Shown: piece after piece, positions 35,101 through 47,070 of the stretch
How the letters are laid out: each line of letters starts with the position of its first letter
Numbering within the stretch: position 1 is the first letter of the stretch
Assembly (NCBI GenBank): GCA_910592205.1
Contig: CAJVPJ010000020.1
Location: 1 to 64,000 of the forward strand
DNA: 64,000 nucleotides
From: Paraglomus occultum
Taxonomy: Eukaryota > Glomeromycota > Glomeromycetes > Paraglomerales > Paraglomeraceae
Direction: 5' to 3'
Program-made: the position numbers and the translations under genes
The notes under the pieces: generated by a model
What the model was told of the DNA's origin: nothing
Seen by the model: the letters and a program-made list of their open reading frames with translations, nothing else
Databases searched by the model: none

Positions 35101-38100
35101 CGAAAATACCTATGATGAAGACTTATTCCTTGTGCAGACAGCTCTTGTTGTCCTGGATCCTGAATTGGTACTTGGTACAATTGTAGACAGATTCGAGTTA
35201 GTAGACTGGGTGAATGGTCGTCAAACGTCTGCATTATATGATCGCACTCAGTCAATATTTGTGGCTGAAGAATTCTTAACGCTGTTGATTGTACTAGTGA
35301 GCGAACGTGGCAATGCGGCTGGGTTGGATCCAGAACAAAAGATTAGACGAGAGATAATACACGGACTTTGCCTTGGTCCTCTAGCTTATTCTGAACTTAC
35401 TAAGCGCATCCCTGAACGCCTGAGTGAAGATTCAAAGTTCGATGAAATGTTATCTTACCTGGCTACATATCGTCCTCCTGACAGCCTAACCGATCATGGC
35501 ACTTACGAATTAAAGGATGACTTTTTCGATGAAGTTGACCCTTATTTTGTCCATTACACAAGGAATAATCGTGAAGAAGCAGAAGAAGTATTGAAAATGA
35601 GATTAAAAAAGAAGCTTGAATCGCAAGGAAAGAGTGCACAACCAGTTCTAATTCCTAAATTAATACCCATTACTTCGGGGCCATATATTAATTTGGGAGA
35701 TGTACTTCACACACGGCTTATGAATCAGATTATTTACTATGCACTACGGCATGTGAAGTCGGATTTTACGAAATCAGATACGTTAGTCGATGAAGCTTTA
35801 CAATTGGTAATGATGGCATTTTTGGATGAAAATAAAGATTATGCAAACATGATTGATAGAAAAGGTAAATCACGGGCAATGGATACTTCATCAACACGAG
35901 CACAAGAGAAACCGTCGTTTTTGGATCATGCAGTCCATGACCGATTCCCAACAACTAATCTCAAAAAGGAAAGTCTACTCGAATTCCTGCTTGGTCTTTC
36001 AGTAGATTCGGCATTCAAAGAGTTTCACGCAAAACTTCAATTCATAATCGACAGCTTTGAAAAATTTGGTAATGATCAAGCAAGAAACGCGATTAAGAAT
36101 TTCCGAGAGGAGATCGAAACTCTGTCGAAACAGAAGGGTTCTAAAGAGACGGAATTATCGGAATACGAACGTAAGAAACGGGCAGCTAAAGAACGTCAGG
36201 CGAAGATTATGGAGCAATTTGCGAAAGCGCAACAAAGTTTTATTGAGAAACATGAAGATTTGTATGGGGAGGATGAAGACATGGATGAAGATTGGGAAAT
36301 AACAGGTGATGAGGAGCACGCAGATGACGATGAAGTACATAAGCTAGAGACTTTATGGCATTATCCTAGCGGCACCTGCATTGTATGTCAAGAAGAAACA
36401 ACCGCATCTCAGATGTACGGTATGCTCGGTCTTATACAGCCATCCTCTATGATGAGACAGACACCTTTTGATGATAAAGACTATGTGATGGAAATAATTG
36501 AGCTGCCTGAGAGTTTAGACAGAAAGTATGATCGTACGGTACCGTATGGCGTTGCTTCTAAATTGTATGATCCTCATGACAAACCTGGTATCAACGAAGA
36601 GAATTTAGACAAACCGTTACTCAGCAAAGGCTTTCCTTCAAAATCATGTAGACCCGGTTTATATGCGTCAACGTGTGGACACTTAATGCACGTTAAATGC
36701 TTTGAGACATACTTTGCATCTCTGGAACAACGACATCAGTCACAATTGGCTCGTAATCATCCCGAAGACGTTAAACGCAAAGAATTCATGTGTCCATTAT
36801 GCAAAAGTCTTGGTAACACGCTTTTGCCCATAGTCTGGAAAACCAAGAAGGAAATGTTCCCTGGTGTGTTAGAACCAAAAACATATTTCAACACATGGCT
36901 TAATGAAGAAGTTCCATCGAATTTGAAGAAGTTGGAGAAATCGATTCAACTACAACTACCTGTATCTGCTAATGCTGCAATAGCCGGCATCCCCAGTGAT
37001 TATGGTGCTTTATTTGAAATAACTTCTAGTTTGCCGCAACCTCGAAGAAGAAGTAGCAGTAGTACGAGTAGATTCCGTGAGGCAATAAATCAATTAGTAC
37101 ATGAATTCTGGAGGCAACCAACTTCTTCAATTAGTAGCAACGAAGCCAATTCATCACCTGCTTCTGTGGTTGATGCTTCCACAATGACTGAGGATGAAGA
37201 TAAAGACACACGAAAAATGTACGAGCGTCTTGTCGAAGTTCTTCGAATATCGTCAGAACAATTGTCTCCCTTGGAAGGTCCAAGCGCGCGTGTTCATTTG
37301 TTGAAGTCTGTTGATATCTTATGGGAATTATTTGGAGGCACGATAACTTGTGTTGAAATCGCACAGAGAGGAGTGGCAAGCACATCGACAGATGGTCTAC
37401 CAAGTTTCACTCTAGTAGATAGTATTAGCACTCAGATGTTGACCCTGTTAAGAGTGTTGTCGGAAACAATACCTAAATATACAAATATAATGGTTAGTGC
37501 GCCATTGGGAGAAGTCAAATTGAAGAAATTTGTCGCTCAGAGGTTTAGAGAGCTATTTGCAGATCACCCAGCATTCCCAACAGAGGACAATAAGACAGGA
37601 GGCTCATTCTTGGCTAATTTAAAGGTGGGGCCCTTCCTGCTCGAGGATCCATTCTTAGTGTTAGCAGAGATATCAATGTATCCAGCTTCGCTTGTACAGT
37701 TTGAATTCCATCATCTAATGCGGCTATTATATATAGCAGAAATAGTGAGAATAATTATTGCAATCGGTGAATCAAGCATAGACCCACAGACACGCGGATG
37801 GGTCGACAACCCGTGCATTAGCATTGGTAACCCCAATTATGAACAAGCACAAGAACGACAGCGAGAATTTGTGTCTATCAGAAAGTTTGCAGCGTGGGCT
37901 TTACATACAACTGGAATGGCTGATAGAGACATAATACAATTTTTGAATGACGTACCCGAGCCATTACTGTATAAAATGGTTAAAACATTTTCTCTTCCCT
38001 TCTTACGTAAATGTGCTATTCTGATGAATGCAAAATATGGAGTAGTTTATCCAAAGCCTGGGTTAGAAAGCTTAGAGATGGATGAAGTGGATGAGCACAC

Positions 38101-39042
38101 GCGGTTGTATAAATTGTTTAGATTACCTTCTCTTGAGGAGATATTTGCGATACCTGAATCGCGTTCTGGTAATGATGCTGTGTTAGCTACTATAATGAAT
38201 GGATGGTGTTCTCGGCTATATTCTTGGCGACAAGACTCCTCTCGTGGCTCTGTAAGGTCTACCAGCAGAACTGCGAATACGGTTTTACCTAATGTTTCCT
38301 CATCCTCATCCTCATCTTCATCACAGACACAGTTTCATACACATCAATTACTGCCAGTGAGTCAAACGACGCCACCACGCATAGCAGAGGCGAAGATAAG
38401 GTTAAATCATCCCGCTATATTTGAGCTTGTCGGATTGCCGAAGAGATTGGATGCTTTGTTTGAGATTAGTATTCGGAAAGTATGTGAGAAATGTAATTCA
38501 GTACCACATGATCCTGCTCTGTGCTTGTTGTGCGGAGATTTCGTTTGCTTTCAGAGTTATTGTTGTTCAGATAAGGACGGAGGAGAGTGTAATATACATG
38601 CGCGGTGGTAAGTATGAGTAATTATATGCATATGATTAAGCGAGCATTATACCATCGACTAAACAATTATTCTATCCTGGTAAACTGATAGCTGTGCTGG
38701 GAATATCGGAATGTACTTGTTAGTGAAGAAATGCGTCCTTCTATTATTACATGGAGATAATGGTTGCTTCATGAATGCACCATACTTGGACACGCATGGA
38801 GAAGTCGACTTGGGATTAAAGTAGGTTATCTACCGTTGTCGCTTTTGCTTTTTCCATGTTGAGCTAACGTTACATTAAATTTCTATTAACAAAAAAAAAA
38901 AAAAAGACGTGGTCGTCCACAATTCTTAAATCAGAAACGCTACGATGAATTGCGCAAGTTATGGTTGACACATGGTATTGCGATACATGTCGCCAGGAAA
39001 CTGGAACAAATATTTGACTTGGGGGGATGGCGGACGATGTGA
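32133..39042 (+). CDS. UBR1: N-recognin E3 ubiquitin ligase UBR1
   Basis: RING E3 of the N-degron pathway that binds destabilising N-termini and ubiquitinates them with a Rad6-type E2. Six exons: 32133-32434, 32736-33273, 33367-33952, 34029-38607, 38692-38820, 38907-39042. They total 6270 nt, giving 2089 residues (yeast 1950). Domains in order: UBR box (about 86-157; CGHVFKKGESVYHC split by intron 1, ending GGCCDCGDPEAW); a ClpS-like site for bulky residues (about 237-285, VVLWNDEQHSF); a long helical middle; and an extended RING-H2 from CIVCQEE (about 1259) to CPLCKSLGN (about 1395). A poly-Ser linker and a cysteine-rich C-terminal cap ending in a GGW motif follow. Acidic patches flank the RING. 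Start: the first ATG, MNTHPQP; an upstream TTG is in frame but not used. The last intron's acceptor follows 15 consecutive A residues. Confidence 0.95.
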
Positions 39043-39305
39043 GAATATATTTGCAATGTAAAGCATAGACATATATATATTTTATTGTGTTCTCGACTAT
39101 TCCGCAAGGACTTTGTTCTTGTAATTTTTAAATATTATTAAATGATTTGCATGTATGCTATTTGGTGATTTAAATACCCTATGTTTCTCTATACGTTTAA
39201 TATTGTTTAGCAAACTTCACCGTGCGTAACTGCATGTATACCTTGGTGATTCTGACCAAAAAGCCAGAGTGCTTTTATTCGTCTTAGCTCCTCCCTTAAT
39301 TCATA

Positions 39306-41618
39306 TTATCTGTAAAGTGATTTAAAATCGAACTTCATTTTCAACAAATACTTTTGCAGTACTTGATTGGTATCATAGACGATGTATTCATTATACTGTA
39401 GATATCTCCCTTCCTTTCTCACAGTCTTTCCGCAAGGGACAATAACATCGTCCAAGTACGTGACATCGCTGAAATCGGGCTCGATCGTACCTAATCCCTT
39501 TGTACAATGCTTTCCTTCGTTCTTCACGCGATTGCCCGCATCATAGTCACTCGAGACCAATTCCAACATATCCCCAAGCGCAACCTCGCACAACAACATA
39601 AACGCGACATCGTTTCCACTTGCGCAACAGTAATTTGCTGACTTTGATACGCAATCTGCAAAATAGACACCTTTTCCAAACATGTAGCCAGAATGTGGAA
39701 CGTGCGGAGGAGCAATACGAAGACCCTGACTCAGAATACCAGCAAAATTGGTTTTTCGTGATCCGTGCCATAGCAGCATGCAATTGTGCAACTTCTTGAA
39801 CTTTTCGCGCTCTCCTTGACGTTCTATATCATAAACTTCAAGAATCTTCAAGTTGAACCAATTATGCGAATCTCCATGAGTATTCCTCACGTATTTTTCA
39901 AGTATTTTGAATTCCTCGCTATCATGGTCAAGTGGATGCATCCTAGCAAGGTTAAGACGTTCGTAGTTGGCATCAATCGGATGTTTGATGGTATTTGACT
40001 CCTCAGCTTCACTGACAATAGAAGTTGCGATTTGTATTTCACCGAGCGCTTCCACCATGTCGACTTTTCCCTTTAACATCTCTACAGAGTTAATGACGGG
40101 CGGAACGCTCATACCAAAACTGTGAGGAATAACTGTGTAAAATTCATTGGATAGTTCGACCAAATTGCCGCGCACTTCTCCGTCAATCACTTTCTCGATT
40201 TTTCGCAAGATCTCGTAACCTTGGTTGATAGTATTCTTCGAGAGTTTACCAAGTGGTAATCTTCGCTGATCATAATTCATAGAGACTAAAGCGTCAGCCC
40301 ATAATCCAACATCAAACATCATCCTGATCACATCCTGAACAAGCGGATGTAACTTGCTCTCTGGTATTTTCGCCTTTCTTCTTTCTTCTCGGGCTTGTTC
40401 CAATCCGTCTGGATCATCGCCATAATCTCTTTGCAGATACATGTACTTTCCTTTATAACTTACAAAATTGTTTGGATCAGCAAGAACATCTCCCCACTTA
40501 TTACCCGTCTTTGATCTAAACTTTTTCTCGAATTCGTCTCTTGCTTCCCATTCACTTGTAGGACCATGGATCTTTGATTGTCCAGTGTATCCAACACGCC
40601 CCCAGCGAGTGTAAGTCACGTAGCCAGTTTCGCCACTGTCATGTTTGAGAAGTTGTATAACAAAGAATTTGTTATTGTTCGCACCTACATTAGTTTGATT
40701 GAGAACGCAATCCCATATATGACCAAGGTTATCCGTGTAGACATGATAGTTTTCATGAGAATGGAAGTTTGGATCGACGGGAGCTTTTCCTTTTTTGATT
40801 ACCGTGACCATCTTTGGCTCTTCGACGGGGTCACTGGCAGCTGTCTTGCGTTTCTTGGCCTTTTTCGTGTTAGAGTCGGAAGTGTCGTTCGCGTTAGTAT
40901 TCAAATTGGCGTCGTTGTCCGTAGTGGTGGTCGGAATATTATCATCAACTTTCGCCGCTGCGTTCTTCCCTGTTCGTCGCTTCTTTTTTGCCGGAATTTC
41001 CTGTTCATCCTCATTTTCGTTTAATTTTGCAGTTGACCTGTCAGTCGTAGGTTGACCGCTGTCTTTCACTGAATTTTTTCTTGTTTGCCGTTTCCTTCTA
41101 GCTGGAAGCTTCTGTTCATCGTGATTTTCATCAGTGTTGGTAGTTTGGTTGTTGTCGGTTGAATCGATCTTAGGTTGATCATCATCTTTTGTCTTCTTTC
41201 GAGTTTGTCGTTTCTTCTTCTTTACAGGGACGTTCTGGTCAGTTTCATGTTCATTAATGTTCTGTGTTGAATTATCATCCTGGCTATCCTGTTCCTTTGT
41301 TATTTCAATGTCCATCTCTACTGGCTTGCCACCAGGCAGATACTTCTTCGGGTCGACTAGTTTTTTCTCTTTGATACATTCTTCAATCCAATCCCAGGTG
41401 GTGATTTCAATATCGTCTCTCGCTCGTGCAGCGGTCACTTTGGCGCTCTCGCGTTCGTAGTCAACCTCAGTCACAACAAGGTGTGTAGTCCCTTTGGTGA
41501 TGGTTGAGCCGAACGTTCCGCCATGTATTTTGATGATTGACTGGAGATATGATTGAGAGCCTTGTTCAAACTTGCCTGATAGAACGATGGCACATCCATT
41601 TAAGATAGTAGTGGACAT
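39306..41618 (-). CDS. Poly(ADP-ribose) polymerase (BRCT-WGR-PRD-catalytic)
   Basis: Nuclear enzyme that makes poly(ADP-ribose) from NAD+ at DNA breaks. Intronless, 770 residues, ATG at 41618. A BRCT domain opens the protein (about 1-95, with WDWIEECI). A long hydrophilic linker (about 96-275) carries basic patches. The WGR domain (about 285-400, YTRWGRVGYTGQ), a helical PARP regulatory domain (about 420-545) and the catalytic domain (about 560-770) follow. The H-Y-E triad is present: His in LLWHGSRKTN, Tyr in GVYFADCVSKSANYC, Glu in YNEYIVYD. There are no N-terminal PARP zinc fingers, the usual fungal PrpA-type plan. The linker contains three imperfect repeats of about 35 residues, each with a cluster like KKKKRQTRKK, RRKRQTRK or KKKRRTGK after an acidic run, probably nuclear-localisation or DNA-binding patches. 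It converges on UBR1 with 263 bp between stops. Confidence 0.95.
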   Translation of the reverse strand: MSTTILNGCAIVLSGKFEQGSQSYLQSIIKIHGGTFGSTITKGTTHLVVTEVDYERESAKVTAARARDDIEITTWDWIEECIKEKKLVDPKKYLPGGKPVEMDIEITKEQDSQDDNSTQNINEHETDQNVPVKKKKRQTRKKTKDDDQPKIDSTDNNQTTNTDENHDEQKLPARRKRQTRKNSVKDSGQPTTDRSTAKLNENEDEQEIPAKKKRRTGKNAAAKVDDNIPTTTTDNDANLNTNANDTSDSNTKKAKKRKTAASDPVEEPKMVTVIKKGKAPVDPNFHSHENYHVYTDNLGHIWDCVLNQTNVGANNNKFFVIQLLKHDSGETGYVTYTRWGRVGYTGQSKIHGPTSEWEARDEFEKKFRSKTGNKWGDVLADPNNFVSYKGKYMYLQRDYGDDPDGLEQAREERRKAKIPESKLHPLVQDVIRMMFDVGLWADALVSMNYDQRRLPLGKLSKNTINQGYEILRKIEKVIDGEVRGNLVELSNEFYTVIPHSFGMSVPPVINSVEMLKGKVDMVEALGEIQIATSIVSEAEESNTIKHPIDANYERLNLARMHPLDHDSEEFKILEKYVRNTHGDSHNWFNLKILEVYDIERQGEREKFKKLHNCMLLWHGSRKTNFAGILSQGLRIAPPHVPHSGYMFGKGVYFADCVSKSANYCCASGNDVAFMLLCEVALGDMLELVSSDYDAGNRVKNEGKHCTKGLGTIEPDFSDVTYLDDVIVPCGKTVRKEGRYLQYNEYIVYDTNQVLQKYLLKMKFDFKSLYR

Positions 41619-42541
41619 TTTGTCGCGAATTGATTGAAAATGAAATTCAGTCTTGCACGTACTTTTAATATTTCATCCGCAGCGTCAATCGACACCTCCT
41701 TAACCGGTTGTGTGGGTATTTTTCTTGCACCGCAGTAATTTCCCACATATCCGCAGCTCATATTTCAAATACCGCAGTCAATTGTCTCACAACACATGAA
41801 GAGACGGTTCAGTTGATTTGACAATTGTTTAATTCAATTAATAATGATAATAATAATAATAATGATAACGAACAAACAAATTATCACATGCAGCAGTGTC
41901 AGTTTGATAAAGATGGCCAGCCATAATTAAAGATTATCTTTGGTGTCGTCATCTTTGTATCGGGTGATTTTCTGACAACAGCAAACGAAAAGACTATTAC
42001 GGCAGACTGCTCAAAACCACAGCGAAACATCACAGATGAATTTCCAAAATCTAGAGAAACTTGCTTCCCAAATGTGGGTGAACCGTGTAGCCAATGGATT
42101 GAGCTGATAAGACCAGTTCACCGACGCACTGAAAGCCCGACTGACATGGCATTAACAATGACGATAAAGGCTCAAGTGCACGGCACGATAACGATCGTAA
42201 TAGTCCTCGACACCGAACACCCTTCCGAGGAATAGGCGAGCGCGCTGATTTGCCTCTCACAACAACGTTCGGCAGATATTTCTGCTAATTATAACGAGTT
42301 GAGGCAAAATTGTTGCTCGATTTGCAAAGTATCTGTGTCAACAAGGCTATCAACCACAAAAGATCACTATCCTGACACCGTATGTCAGGCAAAAGAGATT
42401 AATCAGCCAAAGGATAGACCAATACTTTATGGGCGCAGACCAGGACAAAAAACAAGAGCAACATTCACTGCATTGCGGTCAATACAACGATATTATTATT
42501 ATACCCTTGGTGGCTGTTGATGTAGAATATCAAAATATATT
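41619..42541. other. PARP promoter side and AT-rich spacer
   Basis: Contains an AAT/GAT-type microsatellite at about 41840-41870. Short frames on both strands between 42050 and 42520 have no domain. Further parts of the adjacent helicase relic might have lain here but I cannot see them. Confidence 0.35.
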
Positions 42542-43531
42542 GTCATGGAGAGTCGAGCTCACTTTGCATTATCGTGCGCCAGACATGGCTTGTTCATCTT
42601 GAAGAATGAGAAAATGATGATGGCAAGCAGAGTCTGGGAGGACGTTTTGCATAAATTAAAGCGCAAAAGTAAGTCTTTTGAATAATACTAGTGCACTGTT
42701 CATTTATGTACAGAGTTGGTTTACGCATTTACTTGAATTCCAATTTCTTTTGTTTTCACATAGATCGGGTTGGTGACTGCATAACGACCTCATGCAAACG
42801 ACATAAAAACTTAACTTTGCATATGAAATGTTTTTCGGTGAAGACCTTGATGAATACGCACCAGACGGTGGATGTTCGGTAATTCATTTATTGTTCGTTT
42901 TGCTGCTTCTACTGTTGCAAAATTACTCTGAGCCAACTCGTATTTTTTTATACTAGACTCAATGCGAGATCTGTCTCCTCTGCGGACACGTAAATGTCAT
43001 CCTGAGGCCCATAAGGACGAACAATGGATATGTACCCGTAAGCGTTCTCGCCGACGCCCTGAAGGTTGCACCCACCAATGCCCTCACAAATTTGTGAATG
43101 CCAGCAAGAGGGATGCCCTCCGTGTATGGAGGAGATTCAAACCGAATTGAGCTGTAAGCATTTATGTAACCTCAAATGTGGGGATATCAACGGAAAGAAT
43201 TCCTCCTAGGAGTGTCCGCAAATGGTTCCTTATGGGATATTTTACTATGGTAAAATGGTATCAGACGACAGATCAGTATTTTTGTCAACCTTAGAGTGTT
43301 CACAGACAATTTTCGTTGAAATTCTTGGATGCGGCCCAAATTCAATGCGGCAAAACTCCTGTTTGTAGCAAACAATGTGAACGTCGACTTTGATACGTCT
43401 GCGGGACTGCAGGGTTTGTCCCCACGAATGCTACAAACCATGCGTCGAATGTGTAGCGTCATGTGATTGGAAATCGCGTGTGCTAAACTTGTCGGGAAAT
43501 CTGCGATCGTCCTGCGTGTGATGAACCTTAA
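42542..43531 (+). pseudogene. Decayed C-terminal part of an Hrr1/ZNFX1-like RNA helicase
   Basis: Relic of an SF1 helicase with NFX1-type zinc fingers, a family tied to RNAi and heterochromatin in fungi. The pieces appear in the order expected but in different frames. First is SF1 motif VI and following sequence (HFALSCARHGLFIL, then ASRVWEDVLHKLKRK with a GTAAGT donor). Next comes a CxxH segment (CITTSCKRHKNLTL), then EYAPDGGCS in another frame. After a GT..AG intron come CEICLLCGH, KCHPEAHKDEQWICT, GCTHQCPH, CPPCMEEIQTELSCKHLC, CPHECYKPCVECVASCDW and finally CDRPACDEP. At least four frame changes occur, so no functional protein is possible. The N-terminal helicase core is absent. Intron positions survive, so this was a genomic copy, not a processed one. 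Confidence 0.75.
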
Positions 43532-46500
43532 GTAATCAATGAGGATTCCGCTAATCGGTGCAATACTGTCGATAGTCCGTCGTTGTCTTGTTCGGTTACT
43601 TTAAGAGATCTTGACATGTTATCTGACTGTGGTAGTGGTAAGAATAATCGGTCATCAATCTTGGTCTATATCGTGTCTCAATTATATCAAACTTCTTTCC
43701 TTATCTATCTCTTCTAACTTTTTTTTATTTTACTTAGGAAAAGAATCATTCTTCGATGATACTTAGAAGAAGGAAGCCAGTGCGATATTCTGAGAGCACA
43801 ACAGAGACTGAGATAGAACAGATACAATGACATAGCGTAGTTGACAACCTGAATAGTACTGATAATTAAATAATAATCATTTACAATATTAATCATAGAT
43901 TCTCGTTTCGCTATTCGCATGATTAGTTAATGGATACTTTACAGCTTAATATTAATGAGCCGTTATATAACGATCGTACAGCTTGAATTAGCTGTTTATG
44001 TCGTAATCTTACAGCATTGAGTGAGCCGTTTACGGGTATCCATATTCAACAGAGAAAGAAAGTCATTCCATTCAAGGTCGTTTATTTAATATTTCGTGGA
44101 TAAAAATGTATACAACATTTATTTCAACACATTAAATATATCAAGCATATATCTTTCTCCAGCAAATCGTCACAATAATAATTTTGCGTCTATATTACGC
44201 GTGCAACTATTCTAAAGTTAATTAAGTTGATCACGGGGTTTTGTTCGACTGCGGAGGAAGATTTATCACCTGACTCGCGTACTATCTCAAGGATGTTAGC
44301 AATACTAATATTTTGAGAATAAATTTGGTCAACTAGTTTTCTTTGTTCTTCTTCTGCAGGTTTGGTGTTTTTATTGTAAAATTTTTTCTAGTTTGGCTTT
44401 AGCAAGATAATCTTTAAATTTCTCATGTAAGTCTTGGCTTGCATTTGCATTGCAAAAATATTGACACAAGTCAGTCTTTGAACTCATAATTTGGTGTAAA
44501 TGATGTCGCAGCATATTTCAAGAATTTCAAATTGCTATTTTCTTCCAAGTTGTGATAAACGAATTTCGTAAGTTGTTCTGCTGGTAAAAAGATAACTGAT
44601 TATATATTAACACTTTTTCTTAACATTAAGCCTGAATTTTAGCGGAAAATTCTTCACAGTAATAGCAACTCTTTGATTATCTTATACTTATAAATGGGTG
44701 AGCTGTTGTTTGAGGTGCTTCATAGTAATAGTAATGGTGATAAGTGCTCAATGGGTTTAATAGCATCTCAAAATTGTTGCTCTTGAGAGCAAGCTTGGGG
44801 GTGTGTTTGGGATTATTGCCTGTTGGAAAACGATATCTGTAAATCAGTTCATATATTCGTTTTTACATAGACGCATTCCTATTTAAACATGTATGACCTA
44901 AAATACAATCCGTGTCAAATATTATCAGAGAACGATCGTTAATAGTGTATTTCAAAATTAAAAAAATTCAAGGGACTATCAGTTAATAACTAGTTCTAAA
45001 GCTTTGTCGTACAAAAATGACTCAGTTTATCAGCTTTTAGCTATCGATAACATAAATTCTAACAGAGAGTCGTACTTTTCATACACGTATATCTATTCGA
45101 ATTATTATTTTAAATTCAGAAATTAGGGAAAATATACTTTATGTCATTTAATATTAGTCAACCGAGTACTTGTCTAATTGCAAGAGTCATATGTCTGTAT
45201 ATCTTTCAATCATGTCTGTTTAACATGTTCCAAAGTATAAATGATACGAGTAAATTTTAATTAAAAGTATTATTTTCTGTATAATTTCAAACGTGTCTGT
45301 CCGAAATGTTACAAAAATACGAATAATGTGAGGATGGCGGCCTAAAAACGAGATTTTTAAATACATCGCCCAACACATAAATAATATAAACGTTTATTCA
45401 GTATAAATAAGATGGTTTGCACGTTTTCTTTGAATGTTGAAAAGTCTAATTGTAATTGTGCTCTACACAAATTCCCCACTGGTGCATGACATCTATCACG
45501 CTTTTCATTTTATAACTTACATTGTACAACTTTGTGTTACTTCCGTCATCATTTTCTGGAGAACTCTATCTATATTTATCAACACTAATTAATCAGTGTA
45601 GATGTTGCAGTCGATTACTGAATAGAGGCGTTTCAGATTTGGTCATGGGGCCTCACGCCGATTAGGAACCAATACTAATACGTTTCACCAACAATAAATT
45701 ATCTCGATTATAATGCAGGAAAAGTCTTTTTACTAATTAAGACAGGTAAAGATAACGGAAGACAAAGTACACGCAATGTAATGTGTCTTCTAATGAGTTT
45801 GTACTATTTTGCTGACAGAGATGGTGAATTTAGTGAAAGCCTTGGCTTTTTTAATTATTGCGCAGAAGACAAAACGATATGTTTCCATTATTATTATTTA
45901 ATTAAAATTTCTATAGTTTTAATTGACACGTTAGTAAGAGATACCGCGTATTCACTAGAATTATTTCACCATTATGGTGTAAAAAAGTGTCAAAATAGCA
46001 TAATCGTGCTGTTATAAAGCAATCACATTAAGTCATGTCTATTATAATGCTAATCCGCAAGCAGTTAGCGTTCAAAGCTTTATTTACAAACAAACTTGGA
46101 AAACTAGGGCTAAAATTATGACAATTGTTTTCCAAATTAGTCAATTGTTAAAGTAAGTAATCGGATACTACCAAATTAATAAACGATAAAACCCAGTCGC
46201 TTTCCATTTATCTACTTACTCTAACAACTCAGTTATTGGCGATTTATTGCATTTCTTTCATGATGCTTTTAAAAATTACATTTTGCGAATCAGGTAAAAC
46301 GGCTTTACCAGACGTAATGAGTTGTGTTCTTTTACATCTGTATTGTAGAAAGTGTTATTATTATACACATTATTGTTTGTAAGATAAAATTAACTTTCAT
46401 TCTACTTCGCCTACGGGGGCATGTTTGACCGTCCGTTATTTTTTCCATATAAAATGACCAATCAAATAGTAAATGAATTCCCTTTTTATTTTGCCACCCC

Positions 46501-47070
46501 GCAAATATTTTGATAATGAGTGTTGTCGAGAAAGTTGCTCTCTCAGTCCCGAATTCAATATAAGGTTGTTCAATATGACCCCGATTATAATACAGCTCGG
46601 AATGCTTTTTTTTCTTATGCTTTTGTAATATTACCATTGTATGAATAGTGTCAATTCATTGACAAATCGGAATTGACGGGGACATGCGGTATGTTCAGGC
46701 ATCCCTCCATATCGGGTAATGAGTTTTGAACGTAATTATTGTAATGATATATTTAATAGAATCTGTCGCCATTTATTCGCCAGTTTACCATCATCCGATT
46801 TTTATATTATATCCAACTTCATACATTTTCTACACTCCTGACGCCTGTTACTCGCATACCTCCACAAAGCATTCAGCCAATGATTAAACATATATACATC
46901 GGATCTCATTATAATTGCTCAAAGAATGTCATCAGAACTGTTTTTCTAAAATTATACACTCTCTTTACATGGTTTATAATCCCTCGCTGGTCGAGCACAC
47001 ACAACACAGAATTGCCAAAATACATATTATAGAATTCAAATAGGACCCTAAAATCAACCAACCTGTAACC
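43532..47070. other. 3.5-kb gene-poor AT-rich region
   Basis: Very AT-rich, no complete gene. It holds one decayed gene on the minus strand (44190-44836, listed separately) and a 101-codon ATG frame on the minus strand at 46332-46637 without recognisable features. The last 200 bp form the NOX promoter and leader. Confidence 0.4.
44190..44836 (-). pseudogene. Decayed multi-exon gene, family unrecognised
   Basis: Reading down the minus strand from 44836 (after a TTTACAG acceptor), a frame contains GNNPKHTPKLALKSNNFEML and a Tyr-rich segment. It reaches a good GTATAAG donor and resumes in phase after TTACCAG at about 44580 with EQLTKFVYHNLEENSNLKFL. It then hits a stop after YEFKD. Two further pieces follow in shifted frames: LCQYFCNANASQDLHEKFKD, and, one base out after an A run, EEEQRKLVDQIYSQNISIAN ending at 44190. 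The chain of protein-like segments with one intact intron and two single-base frame changes indicates recent decay. Sequencing error in homopolymers is the alternative. Confidence 0.4.

Noticed and set aside
46332-46637. 101-codon minus-strand ATG frame
   Set aside because: Composition and codon use look like AT-rich spacer; no domain.
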